From Cercophora sp. LCS_1 (lineage: Eukaryota > Ascomycota > Sordariomycetes > Sordariales > Lasiosphaeriaceae), in assembly GCA_036250225.1 (NCBI GenBank), contig JAPZLL010000006.1, positions 930,001 through 994,000 of the forward strand: a stretch of 64,000 bases of DNA, read 5' to 3'. The position numbers and the translations under genes are program-made. The notes under the pieces are model-generated. The model saw only the letters and a list, made by a program, of their open reading frames with translations. It was not told the origin of the DNA and did not search any database. Every line of letters begins with the position of its first letter. Position 1 is the first letter of the stretch. Shown one piece after another: positions 1 to 10,663 of this stretch.

Positions 1-1731
1 AAAGTACTCAAACCGAGCGTCCGGTTCATCGGTGACAGACTTGACATCGAAGCGGCTGAACGTCTGCTTGGCCTTGACACCAAGGTGTTGGATCACGCCT
101 GGACACGCCTCCTGCAGCCTCGCCTTGCCAGCCCAGTTGGTGCAGTGCGTGCGAACGAGGTTGGTCAGCTCGGGCGTGTTGAAGGGGCTGAAGATGACCG
201 TCTGCCGGAAGTGCTTTGCGTGGTCATCAAAGTACCAGGGCCTAATGCGGCTGAAATCACACCCGTGAGAGTCGCGCGGCTGGATGTTCAGGTGCTCAAA
301 CACATACTCGACATGCTCCCAGTTCTGCATCAGCAAGGCGTCGGCCTGGTCGACAATGACCAGCTCGATGGAGCTGAGAAAGTCAAAGTCCATCTTCTTG
401 TCCTCTTCGGAGCCAATCGCCAACCGCAGGCCAAGAGGGCTTCCAAAAATAATGTCCGAGTTGTAGAACTGGGAAAAGTACTTGATGGTCTTCCGGGTGA
501 ACTTTATGCCGAGACGGAAATTGTCATCATCGTTACCGGCAAACAGATCGCGAAAGTCTTCGGGCTTGTCGTCGGAGAACCTGTTGGTTTTGTCGACGTA
601 TGAGTCGTCGAAGCGTTTCCTGTTCTCTTGCTGCTCTGGCTCTGTGATGGCGCAAATCATCTCAACCATTTTGACGCAAGACTGCCGCGTTGGGAGAATA
701 ACCAAAACCTTGGGTCGAGTGAATCCCTGGTCCTGAAACTCGAGTTCCTCGCTGTTTTCGCTCCTTGCTAGCTTATTGTTGTTCTTGATGATCTTGTCCC
801 GGGTCTTGAAGACGTGGTTGAGGGCATGTAGACATGTCAGCCTCCGGATGCTCTGCGCGTTGGCGGTTGTGCGGTTGCAAAACAGCAGATCGTGATAGTT
901 GAAGAGGTAAGGCGCTATTGTCTGCTCAACGGCGTTGAACTTTGCGTGCTTCTTCTCCATCGACTCCTTGAGCTTGTTCTTCAACTTGAGGTCGGCGATT
1001 CCGGTTATTGGCTTGGGAAGGGGTTGGCTGACAAGGCCCCCTTCATCAGGCGTATTGAACACCACCCTCGTGGTTTTGAGGGCTGCCCTGTCCGCCCTCC
1101 ACCTCTCTTCCTTGATGGACTTCAGCTTTGGCTCGTACACCTCCTGTTTTGCTTTAGCAAAATGGAGCTCAAAGGGGTCTGAATCGTCCTCCTCGTCGTC
1201 GTCATCGAGCAAGTCCTCTGGGGCGGCATCTGCCGGGCTCTCCTCCTGTTCGTCCACCTCATCGATGTCATTGACCTCGTTCTCGTCCTCGTTGTCCTCG
1301 GCTTTGGGCTCACTCGCAGGCTCAGTCTCGGCCTTGCTTTGGGCTTCATGGTCAACCTTTCGCCTCTTGGATTTGTGAGGCGCACTCTCAGTGAGGCTCT
1401 TCAAGAGACTCAGGTACGGCTGACCAGATGCCGCAGGCTGCTCATCATCGTCTTCATCCGAGTCAATGTCCTCCTCGACCTCATCCTCAGATTCCTCCTC
1501 CCACCGCCTCTTTCCATGATCGGATTCACTGCGCGGTCAGCATTCCACCCAGAAGAAATGAGTGGGTCCTTACTCGTCACTCCCATCCAGCCGCGCAGCA
1601 TCAAAGCGAGCGCTTCGAGGTTGAGTTGTCGCAGCTCTTGCCCGCCCTCGACCCCTTCCGCGACTGCCACCCCGTCCTCTAAATGACCCACGGCCGCCCC
1701 CGCGACCTCCTGCACGTCCTCTTGGTCCCAT
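1..1731 (-). CDS. utp25: U3 snoRNP-associated protein Utp25 (3' part cut by window edge)
   Basis: Utp25 (DUF1253, vertebrate digestive-organ expansion factor) is a nucleolar small-subunit processome factor with a DEAD-helicase-like fold, needed for 18S rRNA maturation. Two exons: 1731-1574 and 1528 to the edge; the 45-nt intron 1573-1529 has a GCTGAC branch and CGCAG acceptor. About 562 codons are visible and the C-terminus lies outside. The start at 1731 opens an RGG/RG-rich tail of about 35 residues, followed by acidic stretches and a basic KSKRRK patch, then the conserved core. Recognisable blocks are [16 protein letters not shown], a DEAD-box-like [28 protein letters not shown] and [14 protein letters not shown]. 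The acidic N-terminus plus helicase-like core lacking a classical Walker A is known for the family. It diverges from eIF3f. Confidence 0.93.
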
Positions 1732-2134
1732 TTTCAATTGCACTTTGCTTCGTTCACTAACTGACTCGTTTTAGAGTGTGAAATCTCAGCACCGACCAGA
1801 CAAAAAAAGTCGACCATCAGCCTTGCAGCGCAAGCCACATGAGTGCCCCACCATAGCCTTGCTCTCTTCTTATCGGCTTATCTTAGCGCGCACAACGAAA
1901 CATCCCGCATTCCAGCAAAACCAAAAATACTCCACGGAGGGGAACGAAGACGACCGCTGCGGCTTTGTTGGAAAGAAAGCGTTGACGGGTTTTTCCAGGT
2001 GCCACATCCTGCTAGCTCACCCACCTGCGATTCCTCTCCCCCATTTTGAGCCCCCCGGACCGAGCCACGACCGAAATTTATCTACCTACAGGCCCGGGAC
2101 ACCGACAGAACAGAGAGCCACACCCACCGCAATC
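1732..2134. promoter_or_regulatory. divergent promoter between utp25 and eIF3f
   Basis: These 403 bp separate the two start codons and must hold both promoters. Pyrimidine-rich leader runs and short direct CCAC/CCC tracts are visible near 2010-2130. I recognise no TATA box at a useful distance. Both neighbours serve ribosome production or use, so co-expression from this spacer is a reasonable inference. Confidence 0.5.
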
Positions 2135-3282
2135 ATGGCTGTCGAACAAGAGCACTTCGTCCACCTCTCGAGGCCACTCCCGCCCGCCGTCCTCGGCTTC
2201 AGCGCCAGCTCTGCCCCGCTCACCGTCAACATCCAACCCCAGGTTCGACCTGCGTCTCTTTCCCCAGCTGGACCCCCTCCCACTTACTAACCCCTCCTGT
2301 CCAGGCTGTCTTCTCCATCCTCGACCATGCCGTCCGTCGCGACATCCGTGACACCCAATCGACCCGTGTGATCGGCGCCCTCGTTGGCATGCGCAGCGAA
2401 GATGGTTCCGAGGTCGAGGTGCGCAGCACCTTTGCGATCCCGCACACCGAGAACGAGGACCAAGTCGAGGTGGACGTCGAGTACCAAAAGAACATGCTGC
2501 AGTTGACGCTCAAGGCCTCGCCCCGCGAGACGCTGCTGGGGTGGTACACAACCTCGCACGAGCTCAACTCCTTCTCCGCCCTCATCCAAAACTTCTTCGC
2601 CTCGCCCGACACGGGCACCTTCCCGCATCCCGCCGTCCACCTGACCATCAGCACCGAGGCCGGCACGCCCATCGAGACCAAGACATACATCTCTGCGCCC
2701 GTCGCCGTCAACGCCGAGCGCGCCGCCGAATCCTGCCTCTTCATCGAGGTCCCCCACAAGCTCCACTTCAACGACGCCGAGCGCGCCGCCCTTGGCTCCG
2801 TCAGCGCCGCGGCTGGGGAGACCCGCGCGGCCCCCATCGTCTCCGATATCGAGGGCCTCACGCAATCGCTCGAGACCGTCTCGGACCTCCTCGAGCGCGT
2901 GAGCGCCTACGTATCCGAGGTTCTCGACGAGGAACGCGACGGAAACCACGCCCTCGGGCAGTACCTCATGAACGCCCTCTCCCTGGCGCCCAAGGTTTCG
3001 GGCACCGCCATCGAGCACGACTTCAACAACCACATCCAGGACGTGCTCATGGTCTCGTACCTCGCAAACTCTATCCGCACGCAGATCGACCTCGCCCAGC
3101 GACTGGCGACTGCGCAGCTTGTTGGTGGTGACAAGGAGGGCGGTGACAAGGCCAAGGAGGGCGAGGAGGGTGGCAAGCAGGAGGGCCGCGGCGGTGGCCG
3201 CGGAGGTAAGAGGGGGGGACGCGGTGGTGGCCGCGGCGGCGGTCAGCAGAGGGAACGGGAGCCAAGAGAAAATGCCGACTAA
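2135..3282 (+). CDS. Eukaryotic translation initiation factor 3 subunit F (MPN domain)
   Basis: eIF3f is a non-catalytic MPN/Mov34 subunit of the cytoplasmic eIF3 complex that scaffolds 43S pre-initiation complexes. Exons are 2135-2242 and 2305-3282, giving 361 residues; the intron 2243-2304 has a TTACTAAC branch but an atypical GTTCGA donor. The MPN fold covers about residues 8-145, with [21 protein letters not shown] and [18 protein letters not shown]. The catalytic HxH of JAMM proteases is degenerate, as expected for eIF3f. The MitI/eIF3f C-terminal domain follows ([18 protein letters not shown], residues about 270-288). The C-terminus ends in an RGG-rich tail with about five RGG or RGGG units, which may bind RNA and be arginine-methylated (inference). 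Confidence 0.95.
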
Positions 3283-4361
3283 ACAAACCAAAACTGAGAA
3301 AAGCCAATACCATGTGTTTTCTTGTTATCACCACGCGTTGTTTCTCCACCGTACGGGCTTTTTGACCGTGCACAGCTTTTGAGTAAGCCATCATGTAAAG
3401 AGAAAAGCGCAAATGGGGCGGGGTATAAAGCGGCGTTCATGGAAAAGGTTTGAGACAGAGGACAGAGTCATGAATTAATGGGATGGCAAGTGGAGTGAAG
3501 AACCATCCAAACTGTGCAAAAACAGCCATCCACTGAGTTTTCCAACCGAGCAGCAAGTAGCTTGAAGCCATGGTCCTTTTCCCAGCACGGAAATATTATA
3601 TTTTGAAGGCATGTCGAAACGCCCTTGGCGTCTGGAAAACTAGTTCTGAGCCCTTTTATGAAGGCATATCCCCTGTCAACTAGACTAGTGTAAGGATAAA
3701 GTTCGATTGCCAAGGACGCATGCCACAGAAAACACTACCTGTGTGTCCTCGAATACTAAGGGAGCGGTGTGCCTCCTTACAAGAAGGGCTTGGACGACGT
3801 TGAAAATCTTCTTTATGCCTTCAAATGTGGTTGTTTTTTTGTCTTGAGAATATTATTATGTGCTTTTTGAAAAATAAAGTATGGCATGAAACCACTTGAT
3901 GCTCTATTGGCAAATTTAGCGCGTGGCCTCTCTTGGAGACAGTTTGGATGGATGGTTCCAGGGTCGGGGGTGGGACTCTTTCTTCACACCACTTGCCTTG
4001 AACCTTCTAGGAGGATATGGGGTTTGTTGTGCACTGTGCAATCGAACTCTTTCTGCACAGCATTTGAATGGACATTGACGAAAAAGACCCTCCGTTTTAT
4101 TCTCTAGTCTCACATCTATAAAATGTCATGACTGGTGTGGCTCGTTGGTCGTCATCAGAGGTATATCAACTGCTCCTCCGCCGTCCATCCTGCAAACTGC
4201 ACGAGATAATCCCCCCATCGAGTAGAGTACGGCCACCGACACCCAACCGAAGCGCGCCCACTGACTCCCAAAACGCCCAGATGCATGAACCCGAACCGTT
4301 ACGCCTCATGCCCGTGGTAGTATCTATTCGCCTGTGACACCGCGTCATGCTCAAATCCACT
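3283..4361. other. convergent intergenic region between eIF3f and the R3H gene
   Basis: This holds the 3' ends of two converging transcripts. It is more AT-rich than its neighbours. AATAAA-like signals occur near 3870-3875 (AAATAAAG) on the plus strand. The open frames here are under 82 codons and resemble no family I know. Confidence 0.55.
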
Positions 4362-7017
4362 CTACGTAGGTTTTTGCGGCAACGAGGCAGGGTTCCCGTA
4401 ATTCGGAAGGTGACTAAATGTCTGGACGGCCCCGGGTGGACCGAGCGACTTGTTGGGTATATGGGGTGAAGCATTAGAAGGCATGTGTTGCCCGTGAGGA
4501 GGCCCCATAGGAGGTGGCTGCACAGGGTGATATTGCGTCATTGAGTTGTTAGACCCCTGTCTCGCCATGCCGTAGGCTCCCGGACCGGGCACAAAGACAG
4601 GCTGCGGGAGCGGCTGCTGGAAGGCACTGTAGTTCATGTGGGGAGAGTTGAACTGCGGGCTGCCATGGTGGGGGCTTGAGCCGCCATACACGTTTGGTGG
4701 CGGCTGCATGGGACCAATGCCGTTGCCCGGTACAAACGTCTGGCTCTTCGGGTTGAAGGCTTGACGGGAGTAGCTACCCGGGATGGGGTGCTGGCTCTTT
4801 GGGTCGTTTGGGTTAGCATTGGCCGGTAGCTGCCCATATGCGTACGGGATCCCGGCGGGGCTCGGACTGGCCCGGCTCGGGGGATATGCGTTCTGGTTGA
4901 ACAGCTGGGGTGGCTGCGACCAGGCCGGCTGAGGTATGCTCGCCTGAGGCATATTCTGTGGCATGCTTTGCGGGATGCTCTGCGGGATGCTCGGCTGCGG
5001 CATCGCAGCTGGCCCTTGCGGGAGAGCATTCGGCATCGGTCCTGCGTATGGCGCCGGAATTGGTGGATTAGGAGGTTGGTACCGCGGTTGCTGGGGAGCG
5101 GGCTGCGGCACCGGCGGTGTGGGATACTGTCATCAGTCAGCGCGCCGAATTGCGTGCTTCCACAAGCAGGGCAACTCACTGTCGTCATGCCATTATACTG
5201 GGGTGCATATCCATTGCTCGGAACCATCTGCGGGTATGCCTGATTAGGCCCATAGGATGGCTGCATCCCAGTCGGATAGGGCTGCTGGAACTGCCCGTTG
5301 TAGGAAGCGCCATTAGCGGGAAAGAACTGAGGTCCCGCAGGCGCCCAGGTCAACTGCTGCGGGCCAGGCCAGGGAAGGAACTGCGATCGAGATTCGAAAC
5401 TCTCCGAGTCGTCTCGACGCTGTTTGTTGGTCTTTCGTTTTCCAACGTTGGACCTGTCTTTGGTCGAGACGGAGCTGGCTCGGGATACGCCATTGGAATC
5501 GTCGCCCCCTGCGCCTGTTAGAAATGCGGTGTTGCGGTGGCAGGGCACAAACCTTGGTTTGAATTATCATTACTTTCAACACTTCCAAAGATACGCTGTC
5601 GTGCCTTATTGTAGGCTTCTTCACGCTCCTCCCGGGTGAGTCTGTGGTAGGGTCAGCCTCTGATCTTACTGGTCGGCGTGTGGAGGCATACTTCTCTTTG
5701 GGCACAGCACCCTTCTCCTTTGAGTCGCTCCCAACCTCCGAAGTCGGCTTCGACGGGCTTGCACTGGCAGTGAACTCGCCTTCCTCGCCACGTCGCATGA
5801 TTTTGCGCGGCATGACTGCCGGTGCAGGGGAACTGCTAGCGGAGGTGTTCACCGCGATGCTTGACAGCGAAGGCGGGATCCGACAAAAGGGAGTTCTGTA
5901 GATGCGCACCGCGCCAGCCACCGCCTCAAACGAGTGCGTCATGTGGTAGTAGTCAGCAAGCTTGTGTGTCAGCATCCGACAGAACGAGTTGCTTGGAGGC
6001 AGGTCCATGAAAGGCTCCCTAAGAGCTGTTAGCGATGATCAATCGCTGGAAAGCGTCGGCATACTTAGAATCCTGTACAAACTCAATGACCTGCTGTTCG
6101 AGTCTGAGCAGGAACAGGCGATCCTTGGGAGATTGCATCGCCTCGAGCAACTTTTCGTCGGGGTTTTGGCTCAGGTAGCCATTCGCTGCAATGGAATCAG
6201 GGGCTGCAGGGCCACCAACAAGAGGTATCTTGGACTCTGTGACCGGCTGCTTCTCCGAACCTCCACTTTGGGGTGTTGATATTCCCGGGCCATGGCCAGC
6301 CATCGTGTGGGTTGTAGGAATAGGCCGGAGAGGCATGTCCCCGATCTGAATGCGCTGGCAACGAGCGGCTATGTCGGAACCAACGCGAGAGCTCGCAATG
6401 TACGAGCCACGGAACGAAAAGGCATCGTCGTCCTCGGCTGCGGCCTTGACACTGGCGCTATCGTCCGGTCGCAAGGACTCTTTCTCGTCCAAGGCGAACG
6501 TGGTGCCCGAGGTAATACTCTTTCCGTCGAGGCTAGGAGGCTTCGTGCCGAGGTCCGAGCCAGAGTCTGCCCCCCGAGAATTGTCGTCGGATGGCGTTTG
6601 GTTGGTGCTCGCCTTGCCAGACCGCTCAGTCGAAGAGCCATTGACGATCAGGTTCGGTGTCTTGGTCTCTAGCTTGAGATCTTTCGATCCCAGGCCGCCC
6701 TTGTTCTCTTTGCCAGAGGTGGCAGGCCGCTGCGTGCCCAACGCAGCGCCAGCAGCGGAGGGGGTTTCGGTAACAATGGTGACTGCAGCGATCGGAACTG
6801 TCTGATGAATATCTCGTCTGTCTTTTGAAACCGCAGAGATCGGGTTCCTGGCGATGGCGGTAATAGAGGCTGAATCCTTGGACGTCGGTCCTGCTGCGAC
6901 CTGCATCCGGACAAAGGTAAGATTTTGAGCGGGCGCCGCGGCTATGAGATGGGGCCGACGCACCTTTGCAAAGGTCATTTTTCTAACCTCGTTCGCTACG
7001 GGGGGCAAAGTCGCCAT
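4362..7017 (-). CDS. R3H and SUZ domain RNA-binding protein with Pro/Gln-rich C-terminus
   Basis: Five exons, 7017-6065, 6018-5692, 5641-5553, 5508-5180 and 5126-4362, give 820 residues. Splicing rebuilds the R3H domain across the first intron: VIEFVQDSK then EPFMDLPPSNSFCRMLTHKL (about residues 308-340), followed by ADYYHMTH. The SUZ region follows, with RIPPSLSSI, PRKIMRRGEEGE and, across the third exon junction, LTREEREEAYNKARQRIFG. R3H/SUZ proteins (yeast Rbs1, animal R3HDM1/ARPP21) bind single-stranded RNA in the cytoplasm. The last 350 residues are P/Q/N/Y-rich and disordered, with short SIPQ/MPQ repeats. The start has a strong GCCGCCATGG context. The intron 5552-5509 could instead end 6 nt earlier at an alternative in-frame AG. 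A 63-nt in-frame intron (donor GTGCGT) may also exist near 6964-6902. Confidence 0.88.
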
Positions 7018-8393
7018 GGCGGCGCAGTAACGCGAACTCGACACAATCAAGGTGCAAGGCAACCGAAGATGGAGAATCGGGCCACAAACGAACTGCGCGG
7101 GCGGGAGTCGGGCGAATCGAAGGGCGGCCGACTCTGGGGGGAAAAAGTGACTACCAGAAAGGGGGATCAAGAAACAAAACGGAGAAGGGCGGTCCAGAGC
7201 GAGGGGAGAGTGCCGGTGATCATGGTTCGTGAAGCTAGGATCGGTTGCTGTTGGGGGTGCTTCTCGGATCCTCGACGTGTTCCGGCTGCAACGACGGTCG
7301 AGCCGGTGAAGATATCGCAAATCCGGTGGACGCCCGACGTCGCTGTCCTAGGAGTCCGGGTGCTGTCCGAGTTTGAGCTGAGGCCGCCACAATTGGGCGG
7401 TTTGGTTGCGGATCGCTGTTGGAGAGGGGGGTGGGTTGGAAAAAGATCAAATAAGGTTGCACGAGGGGAGTCTGATGAGGAGGCTTCTGTGAGGTGCAGC
7501 CAAGGACCAAGGTACCCAATTCCGGAGCGTCGCCCACTGCCGGTTTTGCCTTGCGGGTTGGCACCCCCGTTTTTCTTGCTTCCTTAGGCAACCTCAAATC
7601 GCACCACCAGATTTCAATGCTCGGTCGACACACCGCAGAAGAGCACACAGCGAGTATTTCTATTTGCAGTCTTCTTACGACCCCGAGTGCGCAAACGACG
7701 CCCTCAATGGAAAACGATTTGTTCGTCACGGTAACGCACGGGCCCATCAATCGCCTCACCAAGTTTTTGGGGGTTTGGCAGGTGTCGTTGGAAACCTTAG
7801 GGTGGAAAGGGGCCGGCTGCTGACAAAATAAGTCTTCTCAACATCCCAGACCCTGGTCAGCGAAATCGAGACCAAGATGCAAACCCAGGTCTCAGACGCA
7901 TCCCCCAAGCAAAATTTTCTGACTGAGCATTGATTGTCCTCCCGTTGAAGCACAAGCAGTAGGCAGCTGGTCGCCGGCGTCGTTGTGTTTGTTCCCAGCC
8001 GACTTTGCCGCAGAGACTCTGGCGTCACTCGCGCAGGCATCATCACGTGCATCTAGGACCACTTTTGCGGCAGGATCATCCGGGTTCCACTTCTGTGGCA
8101 CAGTCAAGTTTGGACGGAAGCCACAAGAGGCGTTGCGGCCAACCCAGAGCGCATTCCCGAGTAATCGGCGTCTCTAGTTCTCAATCTGTGCTCGGTATCC
8201 ATGCCGTGATCAATATATTTCCTGCCTTCTGTCTCTCCTCTTTGAATCCCTTCTCATTGGCGGATTGTGTCGCACAGAGACCTGGAGGACCTGGTCTGCG
8301 TTACACAGCTGACAGCTTGTCTTGGATGAGCTCCTGCATTGTCCTGCCCAGACCCAGCCAACCTGCTAAGCGCGATCACACCCCATCACCAAG
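7018..8393. other. divergent promoter and leader region between R3H and zinc-knuckle genes
   Basis: This 1.4-kb gap lies between two start codons facing away from each other. Minus-strand frames at 7235-7762 and 7892-8107 are open but show no recognisable domain and no start/splice pattern I can defend. They are most likely 5' untranslated or non-coding sequence. Confidence 0.5.
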
Positions 8394-9377
8394 ATGTATT
8401 CCCGTGGCCGTCCTGGGCCCTCGCGCACGCCGGCAACGGTCAAGTGCCAGAAATGCCTAAAAACAGATATGTTATCCCGCGTCACTGGTCTTCAGCTCAG
8501 CTAACATCCCAGAACGCCATTATTCATTTGAATGCAAGGCAACACCCCAAGAGCGGCCCTACATCGCTAGGCCCTCCCGCACTCAACAGTTATTCAACCC
8601 CAAACTGGTCCCAAAGCTCTCGACTGAGGTGCCTGATGTGGCCCAGAGGAAGTACGTCATTGCACGCAAGGCATCCATCGTGACCTAACATTCGACAGAA
8701 AAGGCGTGGCCGATGAGGAGTTGGCCAAGCGGGAGGCTGAGAGGGCAAGAAAGCGAGAGCTTGAAGCGGAAGAGGAGCGTCAAGTAGAAGCAGCGCTTGC
8801 CCGGAAGGCACGGTCACCCAAACGACGCAGATCGTATTCGTCTGATTCAGTGTCAACTATCTCAACACGCTCCCCTTCACCAGCCCAAGGGCGTTCAGCC
8901 CGAGATGAGCCGTCCAGGCGAAGAGGCAGATCTCGGTCTCAAGATGCCCAGGATCATTCGCACCGACCGCAAGAGGAACGACGCCGGTCGCAGTCGCGAC
9001 GCCGAGACTGGAATAGGCCCTCACATAGTCCTGAAAGGGGTTACTCTGGTAGAGGTTCACCTATCAGACCATCACCTTCACCTCAACGGGATACAAGCCA
9101 TCGTCATCGAGACTATCAGTCAGGAAACGACACCAGGCGAGCAGGTCGACCGTCGCGTGACTATTCCCGGTCACGATCCAGGTCACCCCAAGCCCGCACC
9201 CAATCTCCAAGACGACGCGGCCATGAGCAGTACCGGGACAGGGAGGATTACAGGCGCTCCGAGGAGAGAGAGCCACCGCAGCGTCCACCTCAACGACCGT
9301 CGCCTCCAAGAGAACGCAGCGTGAGCCCCTTCAGCAAGAGACTTGCTATGACCCAAGCCATGAACTCGGGAAGATAG
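8394..9377 (+). CDS. ZCCHC10-like zinc-knuckle protein with RS-rich tail; first splice junction unresolved
   Basis: The predicted protein starts MYSRGRPGPSRTPATVKCQ and carries a split zinc knuckle: KCQKCLK in exon 1 and HYSFECKAT in exon 2. The conserved block ERPYIARPSRTQQLFNPKL and then KKGVADEELAKREAER follow. The intron 8652-8698 has a perfect GTACGT donor and a CTAAC branch and joins in frame. The rest is Arg/Ser-rich (RRRSYSSDSVSTISTRSPSP, many SPxR motifs), as in SR-type nuclear RNA factors, ending SPFSKRLAMTQAMNSGR. The expected first intron 8471-8512 (GCTAAC branch, CCCAG acceptor) leaves exon 1 in phase 2 while exon 2 needs phase 1, so the coding join is broken as read. A base error, an unusual donor or a damaged allele could explain it. 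Family assignment is firm; gene integrity is not. Confidence 0.75.
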
Positions 9378-9821
9378 AACGAAACCCAAGGACGTAGCTG
9401 GGATAACTACAACGACGCGACCCCCAAGGCCGAGCAAGCGAGTTCGACGAGGTCAGATCGAGACCAAGAATGTGCCCGTGACCCAACGCGCAGGAGCCCA
9501 TCGATGAGAGAACGCCACAGGCGCCACAGGAGCAAACGGTCTAGACCCAGCTCCCCCTTGGAACGTAGCACAACCCTAATTGCAGAAGATGCAGATCACG
9601 CAGACGTCACAGCAGACGAGATTCCTCACGGCACTGGAGCCCACGGCACCATATCTCACAGCAGCGTAGTCCCAGCCCTTGGAGCGAAAGGTCAGCGGAG
9701 AACCGAGAGTGGAACGGGAGATTGGGTAGATAGAACAGATTATGGGTATCATTGCATACTTCACAATTATAGCGGCTGGCTGTCAACCACGCATCATATT
9801 CGCGGCCTGTCCCAAGGGTGA
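9378..9821 (+). other. in-frame open extension downstream of the zinc-knuckle gene stop
   Basis: Directly after the TAG at 9375-9377 the same frame stays open for 147 codons to a TGA at 9819-9821. The first half is basic and Arg/Ser-rich like the upstream tail (TRRSPSM, RERHRRHRSKRSRPSSPLE). It could be an alternative C-terminus reached by splicing out 9321-9377, or simply 3' UTR. The extension would end 4 nt from the converging Cwf18 stop. Confidence 0.35.
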
Positions 9822-9825
9822 ACTC

Positions 9826-10437
9826 TTAGGCCAGCTCGGCCTCCTCAACTTCGCGCTCTCTTCGATTTTCCTCTTGCTCTTCCCGCTCCCGCAGTTTCAT
9901 ACCCTCTACCAATGCAGTGCCCTCAAGCATGCCCTCCTCCTCTCCCCCTCCTGTTGCTGCCGCTTTCTTGGCCGCAAGCCGCTCCCGAACCATCCTTGCA
10001 ATCGCATTGTCCGTTCGCACATTGAGCACCTCCATCTTTGCATCCAGCTCCCGCTTCAGGTCCCAATTGGGTTTTTTGGGCTGGAGCTTAAACAGGTCAA
10101 TTCCCTTGTCGTCCTGCTCGTCGAGCGCAGCCTGCCGTCGTGTTTCCTCCTCAAGATCTGCCGCTTGTTCCTCTAATGTTGGGTTGGCGAGCGCCAGGGT
10201 GGGTGGTGCTTCGAAGCCGAGTTTGGCACCGCGCGTCTCGGGATCATAGTTGCGCCCCGAGAGGTGCAAGCGGGCTACGTCTGTGGAGGGGGGTGAGGGC
10301 GCAGCATTTCCGTCTTCTTCGCCATGGAGAGACGCTTCGGGGTCTGGTGAAGGCTGTTTCCGCTTGAGGGACTTGAGCTTTGCGAGCCGGGCTTTTCGGT
10401 CGTCCGAGGCGGCTGCTAGATTCACGTTGGATGACAT
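9826..10437 (-). CDS. cwf18: Cwf18/CCDC12-family pre-mRNA splicing factor
   Basis: Single exon, 203 residues. Cwf18 (human CCDC12) is a small component of the NineTeen/Prp19-related activated spliceosome. The signature is KGIDLFKLQPKKPNWDLKRE at about residues 114-133, followed by a helical segment (LNVRTDNAIARMVRERLAAK). The N-terminus has a basic coiled stretch (DDRKARLAKLKSLKRKQ), and the last 40 residues are Glu/Arg-rich coiled coil. The start chosen (MSSNVNLAAA) begins the conserved N-terminal helix; an in-frame ATG at 10530 would add 31 unsupported residues. It diverges from the PPR gene with a 226-bp spacer and converges on the zinc-knuckle gene. Confidence 0.9.
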   Translation of the reverse strand: MSSNVNLAAASDDRKARLAKLKSLKRKQPSPDPEASLHGEEDGNAAPSPPSTDVARLHLSGRNYDPETRGAKLGFEAPPTLALANPTLEEQAADLEEETRRQAALDEQDDKGIDLFKLQPKKPNWDLKRELDAKMEVLNVRTDNAIARMVRERLAAKKAAATGGGEEEGMLEGTALVEGMKLREREEQEENRREREVEEAELA

Positions 10438-10663
10438 TTTTGTGCTGCCTTGTTGTGGTGTTTCGGTTTCTGAGTTCAAGGCTTCTTGGTTGAATCCCTG
10501 ACAGTTTCCAGCTCTCCCCCTGTTCGGCACAGACCAGGTCGCGACAACCCTATCGATAAGGATTTTCTCGGAACCAACGCGAAACCGTCATCGGCGAGGA
10601 CGCAAGCTGCCCACTTGGCAACGCTAGCAAGAGAAAGTCGGCAAGCTGCTCGATGTTTGGGGA

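Noticed and set aside
85..603. 172-codon plus-strand frame at the left end
   Set aside because: It is the antisense shadow of the conserved Utp25 core.
2287..3291. 334-codon minus-strand frame
   Set aside because: It lies fully antisense to the eIF3f coding exon and reads as Val/Gly/Leu-biased low-complexity sequence.
7892..8230. Possible short minus-strand gene (KWNPDDPAAKVVLDARDD) between R3H and zinc-knuckle genes
   Set aside because: The upstream frame (MDTEHRLRTRDADYSG) could join only through an intron under 25 nt, and no family is recognised.
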